The notes below the pieces were generated by a model that searched no databases, had not been told where the DNA came from, and worked only from the letters and a program-made list of their open reading frames with translations. DNA of 64,000 nucleotides from Vibrio superstes. Lineage in GTDB: Bacteria > Pseudomonadota > Gammaproteobacteria > Enterobacterales > Vibrionaceae. Below are positions 35,494 to 44,255 of this stretch, piece after piece; positions within the stretch are counted from its first letter, which is position 1, and every line of letters starts with the position of its first letter. Made by a program: the position numbers and the translations under genes. The DNA lies in the NCBI RefSeq assembly GCF_003569005.1, contig NZ_BCUR01000001.1, positions 372,001 to 436,000 on the forward strand, written 5' to 3'.

Positions 35494-35841
35494 AGCATTT
35501 CCCTATTGTGTCAAAGTGGCGTATTAAGATTACCACCTTAAACTCGATAGCAAGCAAGGCAATTCGGCACCCATTTTAATTTACACTATTCCAAAAAGCC
35601 GTTTATATCTCTTAATTTCAAGTCAATTCCTCAGTACTTTCTTGGGCAGATTATCAAAAATCCGCAGATAGTTTAAATCGGTCTAAAAATTATTTTTATA
35701 TAACTAAGTTAAACTCTCTACAACTCGCTTATTCAAATTGCTATAAAGCCCCACCCAACGAGGCTTCACAACCTAATCAATATTCCAAACCTCCCTCTTT
35801 ACCCCCGATTTCGGAAATCCAGAACCCACTGATATTTTGGT

Positions 35842-35888
35842 ATTAGGCCTTGCTCAAAGACTGTCCGTCTTTGGAGCAAATGCCTAAT
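35842..35888. other. Long hairpin just upstream of the recombinase operon
   Basis: ATTAGGC/GCCTAAT, GCTC/GAGC and AAAGAC/GTCTTT nest into one 47-base stem-loop with a five-base loop. It ends 14 bases before the AAGGAGG ribosome site of the first recombinase gene. It could be a recombinase binding site or a leader that controls translation. The rest of 35560-35841 shows no gene. Confidence 0.7.
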
Positions 35889-35914
35889 CCAATCAGCTAA
35901 CCAAGGAGGGTGTC

Positions 35915-37495
35915 ATGGGTAGACACACTGCACAACAGAAACGAAACCGTGCGAATAACAGTGGCGGGGTTGCGCCTGATGCGCAGCTTATCGCGACAAC
36001 TCTGGCGATTGCGCTGCATCGTATTCATCGCAAAGGTGATTCAGAGACCGTTCGCAAACGCAAAGTCGCGTGCTTTCTTATTTGGTGGATGACGCATGAG
36101 TTGTTAGACATAGAGCCGCTAGGTAACTTGCCTAGGCTCAAGCGCATTACTGGCAACTCAGAATGCCAAGCCCATGCTCTCAGACCGGTGCGCATGAACA
36201 ACATCAGTTGGGTTGAGTATGCTAAAGCCTATCCGGTCAAAGGCGGTATTGAATATCTTTGGCAACCCATACCTGATGCGTTCATTTCTTTGTTTACTGA
36301 CGCTCTGCCCTCCGGTTCTTCTGCGCCTTTGCTGACGGAAAAGCAGCACAAGGCGCTTTGTGAAGACCTCGGTCGTAAATGGAAAACGCTGGGTAAGCTG
36401 TCGTCTCAGTCTCGCGTGAGAAAAGATCGCTTGTTTCGCTATTGGCTACATATGGGGCAGAGCGACCCGAAGCTTTCCACCATTGCCAAAAGCGTGATGC
36501 TACCACGTCATCAAGACCATCATCACAGTGCCAAGGCTTACCAAAGAGAAAGCAGTGACAAAATACGCTTCAAGATATTTGAGGCACACAATCACTATGT
36601 GAAGCGCTTGGTGGATGCTATCCGTTTGCATGGACTGAAAGGTTACTTCCCTTTCCCGTTCGAACAACGTGTCAAGCGTCCTCAATACCTGACGCAATCA
36701 GGGCGTATTCCGCAACTCAAGAGACAGCAACAAAACGGGACCTACACCCATGTGCCTACTGAGCCGATTTACGTCGGTTCAGACCGAGCGCTGTCTGTTG
36801 ATGAAGTCAGACAGTTTTTTCACTCACTGTCTGATGCGGTGCGCGAGGCACACTGCGATACCTGGACGAGGGAGTCACTCAGACACTATTACAATCTGCG
36901 CACCTATCAAATCACGTATCAGTTTTTAATACTGACCGGCGTGAGACCCACGCACGCCATTTCCATAGAGGCGAGCCAGTGTTTTGATTGTCGCCATGCC
37001 ATGGTGCGCGACAAAGGCCGCTATCGCACCGTCTGGCTGTGTGACTTCTTTTCTCATGCGTTAAAGGAATACCTTGCGCTTCAGCACATCATTACCGTGC
37101 ATCTGTCTTTGAAACCCAAGACCAACTCACTGTGGTACTTGCTGGATGAGGATTTCAACGCATTAAACCTCAATGCGAAAACGCTTCGCACTTCCATGCC
37201 GTCTTTCTCTGCCAATCCCAATGTCGTGCCTTACCAGCTTCGTCATTCCTTTGCACAAATGGCACTGACGGCCAATTTCCCTGCCCTTTCCACACAGCAG
37301 ATTGACCGCCTAATGGGACACAGCGAGTTTGGGGAGCATCTCGGACGCGAGCAAACCTTTCCCGCGACCACAGAGGCGGCTCAAGCGCACTTGAACCAAA
37401 TCGCGAGCCTTGTTGGTTTGGATGCGCCGAATACCTTTAGAAGCACCTTTTTACCTCAAAGTACACTGACCAAGGAGGCTCAACATGACGTCTAA
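35915..37495 (+). CDS. Tyrosine recombinase-like protein without a nucleophilic tyrosine
   Basis: A 526-residue protein with a strong AAGGAGG ribosome site. The C-terminal 200 residues look like a phage-integrase catalytic domain: Arg344 in GVRPTHAI, Lys367 near VRDKGRYRT, YQLRH at 440-444 and MGHSE near 468. No tyrosine at all follows residue 440; the expected nucleophile position holds phenylalanine (REQTFPA). So it is probably an accessory subunit rather than a strand-cutting enzyme. It overlaps the next gene by 11 bases. The N-terminal 290 residues are unrecognised. Confidence 0.75.
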   Translation: MGRHTAQQKRNRANNSGGVAPDAQLIATTLAIALHRIHRKGDSETVRKRKVACFLIWWMTHELLDIEPLGNLPRLKRITGNSECQAHALRPVRMNNISWVEYAKAYPVKGGIEYLWQPIPDAFISLFTDALPSGSSAPLLTEKQHKALCEDLGRKWKTLGKLSSQSRVRKDRLFRYWLHMGQSDPKLSTIAKSVMLPRHQDHHHSAKAYQRESSDKIRFKIFEAHNHYVKRLVDAIRLHGLKGYFPFPFEQRVKRPQYLTQSGRIPQLKRQQQNGTYTHVPTEPIYVGSDRALSVDEVRQFFHSLSDAVREAHCDTWTRESLRHYYNLRTYQITYQFLILTGVRPTHAISIEASQCFDCRHAMVRDKGRYRTVWLCDFFSHALKEYLALQHIITVHLSLKPKTNSLWYLLDEDFNALNLNAKTLRTSMPSFSANPNVVPYQLRHSFAQMALTANFPALSTQQIDRLMGHSEFGEHLGREQTFPATTEAAQAHLNQIASLVGLDAPNTFRSTFLPQSTLTKEAQHDV

Positions 37496-40358
37496 CAACT
37501 TAACCGCTGCTGATATTCAAGGTTACCTGCATGAGATGGGGCTATCGCCTTTAGCCAAGGAGCATTATGACGCTGTCATTATGCTCATTGCTGAGGACAG
37601 TCAAAACCGAAGAGTATTGACCGATGAATCGCTCGAGCGCATTCGATCGCACATTAAAACCATCCCTAGTGGTCGCCAACGCAAGCTAAAGGGTGCACTC
37701 GACCATACTCTTCTCTATTTACAAAACGCCTGTCAGTGGCAATTACCTGAGCAAAAATCGAGAGTCTATCGCGACCATATGGAAAGCTGGTTGGTTCAAA
37801 TCATGAAGCACGCCCACTTAGGTGGGGCGCTGTATGGCGAATATAAGAAACAAGACTGGGTGTCCAAAGGCAAAACACTGTCGCCTTATGAGATCATTAC
37901 TCTGCTCAGTATGGAAGTCGCACCTCTATCGATGGCTCACTGGATAGACATACTCAAGCGTCCTGATTCCATTGACGTGTTTGAAGACAGACTCACACTT
38001 AAAGTCCATCACCCGCTCAAGCACACAAAACAACTGCCGAGCTTTACACGCTACTCTCTCACGCCAACGGCCTGTTATGCGCTGCATCACTACTACAAAC
38101 AGACCAGTAAAGGGAAAAGATGTATTCGTGAAGCGCGCTTGCTGGAGTCCATTAATGATGAAGCCAACAAGCTTCATGTTGTACACCCGCTTTTGGCTCG
38201 ACTTTATCCAAAGCCCATTACCGCCAGAGAGTGGCATCTTGCGATCCAGTCGGTCTGGCATTGTCAGTATGGTTATCCGCCTGAATTGCTATCAGACTTG
38301 GTTCAGCCCACTCGACACTTCGCATTCAAACCTGTTGTGGTCAGTGACACTCATACCCGAAAAGGCCTTCGTAAATGCTTTGAGCTGCCCCAGATTGAGC
38401 GTCAACCAAAAGCCCAAACGAGCGTAAAAACTTACTGGCCTCACCTTGCACTGCTCAAGCGCCTTGCCAGTGAACCAAGAACCGTGCTTAAAACGGCGCT
38501 GTCCAATGAGGAGGATCTTGAATGGCCAATAGATAACGTTCTGCCACCCCTATTGCATCTCTTCATCAAAGATCTGATTGTGCATGGCGGTATTAAGGTT
38601 AAAATGCTCAGCGATGCCTCCCTAGTCAAATACACGGGCATCTACACTAAACTGCCAAGCCCGCTGTCGTATCTCGATGCCAGTGATCCCGTTAAGCTTG
38701 ATGCATGGGCGAAACAGGCCTTTGAAACACAAGAGAGTGAAGCACACCAATGGCTGGTGTATAACTTCCTTCGCTTTCTTTCTCACCTTGCGCTTACTGA
38801 CCATTTAGATATTCATCAGTTTGAGTGCCCCACTCTGCCGATGAATGTAGATGCGTACAGACTCAGCACCGAACAGGTGCATTATGCGGTGCATACATTG
38901 GTAAACACCAACAAGGGCACGTCACTGCAGCGCCTATTTAGCGCCGTCGCACTGCTTCTTGGTTACTACGGCGCACTTCGCCGTGGAGAGATTGTTCGCC
39001 TTCGTATTCAGGATGTCGTTGTCATCTCTACCCGCAAGCACCAATTTCGTCTGCATATTACTGAAACAGTTGAGGGCAAAACCAAGAACGGTCAGTCTCG
39101 CTATGTACATGTGGTGATGCCAAGCGCCTCGGCTAACCTATTAGTCGCGCTGCTTAAAATCAAGCAAACCTGTCCTAAAGACGCGCCCCTGCTTGGTTTT
39201 ATTGGAGAGTCATCAAGCTCGCGACAGCTTCACTATCTCTATCCAGTGACACAAGTTTTAAAGGCGCTGTATGGCAACCAGGTTCGCTTCCATCATTTGC
39301 GTCATTCGGGTGCCCATTTACTGTATCTACAAGGATTAAGTCTAGCGTGCGAGTTTCATGACCACTCAACGCCCGATCTGTACACCGAATTAATGCTAAC
39401 CAAAGAGGTGTGCGAAGCACGCTTCGAGTTCTGGCTTCAAAATAATGACTTTTCACAGATGAACGACGGTATTTTACTCGATGTGATTGGCGAGCAGCTT
39501 GGACATTCTCACTACGCCACCACTCGTCTGAGCTATCTGCATGGCATTGAGTGGCTACCCGAGTTCTTTACACCCAAGCGTGAGTATTCAATTAAGCAAC
39601 TGCGCACCCTTATCGGTAAGCACAGAACCCACTTTTTACTGTCCTTGCCAAGCATAGCCAAGCGACTGCCTGCAAATACCAAGCTGAATGCTACAACCAC
39701 CATCACGCTCAGTGACGCTGAGCTCACTGATGAGTTTCTCTTAACTTCAATCGGTAACGCTCTGCCCCGTCACTACGTGCCCAGCTTGCCTCTCATCGAT
39801 ACGTTCGATGACAATCGCCTGTTCGACATTTGGCTGAACACACTCCATTACAACCATGTGAAAACACATAAACCGAGCGCTCGCTCAAAAGCCGTGCCCA
39901 CGTTTAACTGGCAAACGCCAATGCTCATTGACACTTTGATGAACAAGGGTGTGAGCTTTGAGGCGGTCAGTGACTTCTGGTACATGACAGGTAAACATCG
40001 AGACTTTGGATTATCTAAGAGACAACGCAATGCGCTTCAATGTCTTGGGCCTATCGATGTGCTTGATGAGCGCTCTTTTTCAGTGAGCTTTGCCTGTAAT
40101 CACTTTAATGCCGAGGCGTTTGAGGCTTTATTTCGCTCTCGCTTATTTCAATGCTTCGAGGTGTCGTTTTTGCTTGAGCAGAACCGCAAGCAAAGTCCAA
40201 CAAGAAAGCTTGAACTCATCAAGACGTACTACGCCAAAAAAGGAGAGCACATTACCGTTAATACCATTGCCACAGGAGCGAGCCGTTTTACCGCGGTGTT
40301 TCGCTTCATCCCTGACAGTCCATTGCTGTTTCACACCCTTATCGATTACCTAAAGTGA
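37485..40358 (+). CDS. Very large tyrosine recombinase, 957 residues
   Basis: Starts after AAGGAGG inside the end of the previous gene. Residues about 480-690 form a tyrosine recombinase domain with all catalytic positions: Arg500 (LRRGEIV), lysines in GKTKNGQ near 532, HHLRH at 603-607, QLGHSH near 674 and Tyr684 (SYLHGIEW). About 450 N-terminal residues and 270 C-terminal residues flank it, with no domain I recognise. It is about twice the length of ordinary integrases. It is the likely catalytic partner of the preceding protein. Confidence 0.8.
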   Translation: MTSNNLTAADIQGYLHEMGLSPLAKEHYDAVIMLIAEDSQNRRVLTDESLERIRSHIKTIPSGRQRKLKGALDHTLLYLQNACQWQLPEQKSRVYRDHMESWLVQIMKHAHLGGALYGEYKKQDWVSKGKTLSPYEIITLLSMEVAPLSMAHWIDILKRPDSIDVFEDRLTLKVHHPLKHTKQLPSFTRYSLTPTACYALHHYYKQTSKGKRCIREARLLESINDEANKLHVVHPLLARLYPKPITAREWHLAIQSVWHCQYGYPPELLSDLVQPTRHFAFKPVVVSDTHTRKGLRKCFELPQIERQPKAQTSVKTYWPHLALLKRLASEPRTVLKTALSNEEDLEWPIDNVLPPLLHLFIKDLIVHGGIKVKMLSDASLVKYTGIYTKLPSPLSYLDASDPVKLDAWAKQAFETQESEAHQWLVYNFLRFLSHLALTDHLDIHQFECPTLPMNVDAYRLSTEQVHYAVHTLVNTNKGTSLQRLFSAVALLLGYYGALRRGEIVRLRIQDVVVISTRKHQFRLHITETVEGKTKNGQSRYVHVVMPSASANLLVALLKIKQTCPKDAPLLGFIGESSSSRQLHYLYPVTQVLKALYGNQVRFHHLRHSGAHLLYLQGLSLACEFHDHSTPDLYTELMLTKEVCEARFEFWLQNNDFSQMNDGILLDVIGEQLGHSHYATTRLSYLHGIEWLPEFFTPKREYSIKQLRTLIGKHRTHFLLSLPSIAKRLPANTKLNATTTITLSDAELTDEFLLTSIGNALPRHYVPSLPLIDTFDDNRLFDIWLNTLHYNHVKTHKPSARSKAVPTFNWQTPMLIDTLMNKGVSFEAVSDFWYMTGKHRDFGLSKRQRNALQCLGPIDVLDERSFSVSFACNHFNAEAFEALFRSRLFQCFEVSFLLEQNRKQSPTRKLELIKTYYAKKGEHITVNTIATGASRFTAVFRFIPDSPLLFHTLIDYLK

Positions 40359-40359
40359 G

Positions 40360-41592
40360 ATGACCACTATGCTGACCATTCATTACCACTATCATGCGCA
40401 CCTTAGCGCCTTTGCAGACTCTCTCGATAGCAAATCGACTGAAAATGAAGTGACGTTTGTCGTTGAGCGCAAGAAAAACACCCTCACTCTCATTTCAGGC
40501 AATGAAGCACGCTTTCATATTCTCACGATTCAACTTGATGAGGATTGCTCACTCAAGACAGGTAAGTTCAGTATCAATGCGAGTTGGTTGAAGCTCTGTT
40601 TAGAAAATCCAGTGCAAGGCCGAAATGGCGAGTCCATTTACTTTCATGTGAATTACGATAATAAAAGACTGCCTAGATTGAGCTGGCAACCGGAAAGTGG
40701 TACGTGGCGAGATGGGAACGCTAAGCCTGCCAACGAGACTCACCTTCAGCTGCTGACCAAAATACACTCGACAGGGTTTGAACCGCTGTCTACATGCTGG
40801 CTTCAAAGCATTCAGCGTCACACCAATTCACATCCAAAACTGTCACTCTTTAGACTCAATCAACAAGAGGAAAAGTTGGAGATTGTGGCTGATCATACGC
40901 TGCACAGTTACGACTTCCCCTATCAAAATAACCCACGCATCGACCTTAAGCTGGATGCGAACGGTTTGAATACTCTAAGCGTACTGTGTCAGAACACTTT
41001 ATCTCACAGTATTCATGTCTATGCCGATGATGAAAGTGCGATCTTTTCTGATGAGGTAATGACCATCGGACTGGCGCTTAACTTTATCGATGCCGACATT
41101 GATGCCAAGCCTATCCACTATGAGGTTGAAACGCAGTTTAGCCTTCATGTTAGCGGACTTTGCAATGAACTCGCCTCGCACCACAAAGTCGATACGCTGA
41201 AACTCCTCAACAGCACGTTTTTGTATGTCTGCCCTACCGGTGTGTTAGTTAGTGGTGCGAGTGAAGATGAACGATGCTCCAAACTCTTTGAGTCCAAGGT
41301 ATTACCTTCAAAGCAACCCTTGTTGTATACCCTGACTTCTACCGAATTTAAGAATGCCATCACGCAGTTTAAAAAGCTCGGTTCAAAGGAGATGTATCTA
41401 CAAGTGCTTATCGCCCCTGACGGCTCACGAGTGCTCGGATTGTACAAACACACCGAATCAGAGTTTCCTTACTCAACCGTGGGTATTGAACTCTATTCTG
41501 AGGGACTAGAGGAAATGATTGTAGAGATTGAATACCACAACACCATTGAACCTGCGCAAGGTGACCTTTTTAGTCGTTGTGCCAAGTCATAG
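40360..41592 (+). CDS. Uncharacterised recombinase-operon protein with C-terminal clamp-binding-like motif
   Basis: A 410-residue protein starting one base after the recombinase stop; a second ATG lies three codons in. The predicted pattern is alternating beta strands, with no recombinase motif. I do not recognise the family. Near the C-terminus, EPAQGDLFSR contains QGDLF, which fits the QL(S/D)LF consensus for binding the beta sliding clamp. In the operon it may be an accessory or directionality factor, or link recombination to replication; this is inference. Confidence 0.65.
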   Translation: MTTMLTIHYHYHAHLSAFADSLDSKSTENEVTFVVERKKNTLTLISGNEARFHILTIQLDEDCSLKTGKFSINASWLKLCLENPVQGRNGESIYFHVNYDNKRLPRLSWQPESGTWRDGNAKPANETHLQLLTKIHSTGFEPLSTCWLQSIQRHTNSHPKLSLFRLNQQEEKLEIVADHTLHSYDFPYQNNPRIDLKLDANGLNTLSVLCQNTLSHSIHVYADDESAIFSDEVMTIGLALNFIDADIDAKPIHYEVETQFSLHVSGLCNELASHHKVDTLKLLNSTFLYVCPTGVLVSGASEDERCSKLFESKVLPSKQPLLYTLTSTEFKNAITQFKKLGSKEMYLQVLIAPDGSRVLGLYKHTESEFPYSTVGIELYSEGLEEMIVEIEYHNTIEPAQGDLFSRCAKS

Positions 41593-41612
41593 CTAAAACA
41601 AGCGTTTAGGGT

Positions 41613-41800
41613 CGATTTTGGAAACTAAAATCGTGGGTTAGGCTATGAGTATCAGCAAGAAAGGAAGGATTAGAGGAGGTATAGCTTAGAAACAAAACAT
41701 GCAGTTGGAGAGAAGTGGCTGCAACCACTTCCCTCCGCACCGGCTGCACTGGACTTAAACCGTTCCCAGCCGATGGACAGATTCTATCGAATCCCATCGG
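41613..41800. other. Three hairpins between the recombinase operon and the integrase
   Basis: CGATTTT/AAAATCG (41613-41633, 7 bp), a 12-bp stem with one mismatch centred on GAAGTGG/CCACTTC (41707-41736), and CCGATGG/CCATCGG with inner GATT/AATC (41770-41800). Together they fill most of this intergenic stretch. They could be a recombination site, a terminator plus attenuator, or a structured leader RNA for the integrase. Confidence 0.65.
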
Positions 41801-41832
41801 TTAAGGGTATCACTTGATTGATGGAGGCCAAC

Positions 41833-42996
41833 ATGGCTCACATACGCATTCGCCCTAATGGGCGTATTCAGTTCGATATTCACATCTTTGGTGTGCGCTT
41901 TCGTGAAGGCACGAAGATGCTAGCAACCCCGAAGAACCTCAACAAAGCCAAAGCGACGTTAAAGCGCATCAATGCGGAAATCGCGCTTGGCACCTTTGAG
42001 TACCGTGACTACTTTCCAGACAGTAAAAAAGTGAAACGCTTTGAGGAGTTGCAACGCGCCAAACACCCCGACCGCTTGTATCCGTATTTCGATGATTTCG
42101 CGACCCAGTGGTATCAGCGCCAACTGTCCAAATGGAAAAACAGCTACAAAGGCACAGTACGAAATAATCTAGAGCGTTATTTGGTTCCTGAATTTGGGAA
42201 TACCTTGGTCAATGAAGTTACCCTCTCGCAAGTGGAATTCTTTCGTCAGTCGTTGATGGAAGACTTAAAACCTGATGGCAGCAGACGCCTGACCAACAAG
42301 CGCATCAATAATATTCTCTGGCCACTGGTTGCCATCGTCAGTTTGGCATCCGATGAGTTTAAATTTGAGTACCCGCTGCGTCGCTACAAATCGCTCAAAG
42401 AAGAAAAAGCCAACTCCAAGCCATTAACGGTTGAGGAAGTAAAACGCTTCTTAGATGCCGTCGATACCAAGTGGCGAGACTACTTTATTCTTCGCTTTTG
42501 GACCGGAATGAGAAGTTGTGAGGTGCATGCGCTCAGATGGGAGCAGATCGATTTTGAGCATCGCTTGATTCGCATCCGCTACAACTATGTCAATGGCGAA
42601 TTGTGTGATGTAAAAACCCCCAAATCAAGACGCGACTTGAAGATGTGCAACACCTTGTTTGAAGCGTTGAAACGTCTTCACTCAAAGGAGAGTAGCGCGG
42701 AAGATTTTGTGTTTATCAGTGAAAAAGGACGCCCCCTTGATACGCATGGGGTCAGCACCAAGTTGTGGTATCCGACGCTGAAGAAAGCCGGGCTTGTTAA
42801 GAGACGTGCTTATGAGACTCGCCATACGGCGGCGGTGCTTCATATCGCGGCGCTTGAAAATCCATTGTATATTTCGCAGATGCTGGGGCACAGTGACACA
42901 AGACTTCTGTTTGATGTGTACGCGCCCTATGTCGCCAATGCTTCAGGGCAAGATGGCAAAGCCTTTGATACCTTGATGAATGGGCTTATCCCGTGA
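41833..42996 (+). CDS. Tyrosine-type integrase
   Basis: 387 residues from ATG at 41833, six bases after GGAGG; upstream ATG/TTG codons overlap that site. An arm-type DNA-binding start (MAHIRIRPNGRIQFDIHIFG) is followed by a SAM-like core-binding domain (about 80-185) and a catalytic domain with GMRSCEVHALRW, VKTPKSRRD, YETRHTA, MLGHSD and the nucleophile in DVYAPYV. All catalytic positions are present. Broken relatives are at 43195-43455 and 46536-46801. It is probably the integrase of the element ending at 43194. Confidence 0.92.
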   Translation: MAHIRIRPNGRIQFDIHIFGVRFREGTKMLATPKNLNKAKATLKRINAEIALGTFEYRDYFPDSKKVKRFEELQRAKHPDRLYPYFDDFATQWYQRQLSKWKNSYKGTVRNNLERYLVPEFGNTLVNEVTLSQVEFFRQSLMEDLKPDGSRRLTNKRINNILWPLVAIVSLASDEFKFEYPLRRYKSLKEEKANSKPLTVEEVKRFLDAVDTKWRDYFILRFWTGMRSCEVHALRWEQIDFEHRLIRIRYNYVNGELCDVKTPKSRRDLKMCNTLFEALKRLHSKESSAEDFVFISEKGRPLDTHGVSTKLWYPTLKKAGLVKRRAYETRHTAAVLHIAALENPLYISQMLGHSDTRLLFDVYAPYVANASGQDGKAFDTLMNGLIP

Positions 42997-43054
42997 AGAC
43001 GCCTTGTCCTAAAACTGAAAGTGTTTAGATAATCCATCGCTAGCAGGGCGCAAC

Positions 43055-43129
43055 TGCGGTTCGTAGTCTTTAGAACCGCATAATAGGCTTCGTGCATAGT
43101 CAGGAGAAAACCAATACTCCTGACTATGC
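43055..43129. other. Two strong hairpins at the element's right end
   Basis: TGCGGTTC/GAACCGCA (43055-43080, 8 bp) and GCATAGTCAGGAG/CTCCTGACTATGC (43094-43129, 13 bp, perfect, 10-base loop). They lie between the integrase stop and the 16-base repeat, either as a terminator or as end structure used in recombination. No T tract follows the longer stem. Confidence 0.75.
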
Positions 43130-43178
43130 TATGTTCCTCACGGCGTAACAAGGATCACGGAGGAGCACCACAATAGAG

Positions 43179-43194
43179 CGTACAATTGCCTTCA
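43179..43194. repeat. Right copy of the 16-bp direct repeat
   Basis: CGTACAATTGCCTTCA, identical to 27420-27435. Homology to a second integrase begins just beyond it. The pair therefore sits at two sequence discontinuities. Confidence 0.6.
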
Positions 43195-43455
43195 CAATGC
43201 CAAACACTATCTGTCTCCATCGTTTGGCAATACTTTAATGAGCGAGATTATTCTTTCGCAGGTGGCGTTCTTTCTTCAGTCTTTAATGAAAGACTTAAAA
43301 CCCGATGGCAGCAGACGCCTGACAAACAAGCGCATCAATAATATTCTCTATCCACTGGTGACCATCGTGAGTTTGGCATCAGATGATGCTTAGTTTGAAT
43401 ATCCGCTTCATCGCTATAAGGCGCTTAAAGAAGATAAGCAAAATGAAAGACCTGA
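43195..43455 (+). pseudogene. Integrase remnant, middle part
   Basis: Matches the intact integrase gene at about 42180-42440 (for example the stretch encoding DLKPDGSRRLTNKRINNIL) but has an in-frame stop where the intact gene encodes DEFKFEYP, and lacks both ends. From 43456 to 43637 no gene is seen. Confidence 0.88.
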
Positions 43456-43637
43456 CCGTTTTGGTTTGGAAGCTTCAAACCAAATATTGAGTAGCAGCCC
43501 CATAGTGAGTCAGTTAACATCGTTCTGGTTTCGGTCACAGAAACAGTTTATTTTTGGACCCTGGGGCTAACTCGTCATCATGCCACTCATAAATCACTGA
43601 CACAAAAACAATAGTCCTTAGTAACTAGGAAGATGAA

Positions 43638-44123
43638 ATGGAATCCACTACTTTCAACATGCTCTATGACTCTCCCATCGGCAAGATGATCATAATCAGC
43701 AATGGCGAAGCGATTATTGAAATAGACCATGTAAACACCGAACTTGAAATTACAGAAAATCCCGATGAGCTATGCCTTAAAGCCTCTCACCAACTAGACG
43801 AGTACTTTGCCGGTGACCGCAGAAGCTTTGACTTGCCACTACAATCAAAACAAGGCACTGAGTTTCAGCGCAAGGCGTGGACCGCTTTAACAACTATCCC
43901 TTATGGAGAAACCATCAGCTATGGTGAGCAAGCAAAAAGAATGGATAACCCAAAAGCCGTAAGGGCGGTCGGTGGTGCTAACGGTAAAAATCCATTTAGC
44001 ATTGTCGTTCCGTGCCATAGAGTCATTGGCGCAAATGGAACATTAACCGGCTACACCGGTGGTATGAATCGCAAAGAGTGGTTACTGAACTTCGAGAGCT
44101 CCGTATTAAAACAGCACAAATAA
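43638..44123 (+). CDS. ogt: Methylated-DNA-protein-cysteine methyltransferase
   Basis: A 161-residue repair protein that removes alkyl groups from O6-alkylguanine onto its own cysteine. The active site is VPCHRVIG near 130, preceded by the DNA-binding helix RAVGGANGKNP and followed by GYTGGMNRKEWLLNFE. The length and lack of an Ada domain fit Ogt. The ATG at 43638 follows AGGAAG. It lies alone on the plus strand between an integrase remnant and yjbH, so it may be cargo of an older element. Confidence 0.9.
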   Translation: MESTTFNMLYDSPIGKMIIISNGEAIIEIDHVNTELEITENPDELCLKASHQLDEYFAGDRRSFDLPLQSKQGTEFQRKAWTALTTIPYGETISYGEQAKRMDNPKAVRAVGGANGKNPFSIVVPCHRVIGANGTLTGYTGGMNRKEWLLNFESSVLKQHK

Positions 44124-44255
44124 GCTTTTTGTTTTAAGATTCCCAATATGGGTAGTATGTATCAAACACGCCTTCCTCTTTACGCGGACAGTGATGTTTT
44201 TGAATGACTCAATCACATCACCACCTACGTTAAGCCCTAATAAACTACAACCCAA

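Noticed and set aside
43562..43575. GGGGCTAAC, resembling part of the CRISPR-like repeat
   Set aside because: Only nine bases match and such a match is expected by chance in a window of this size.
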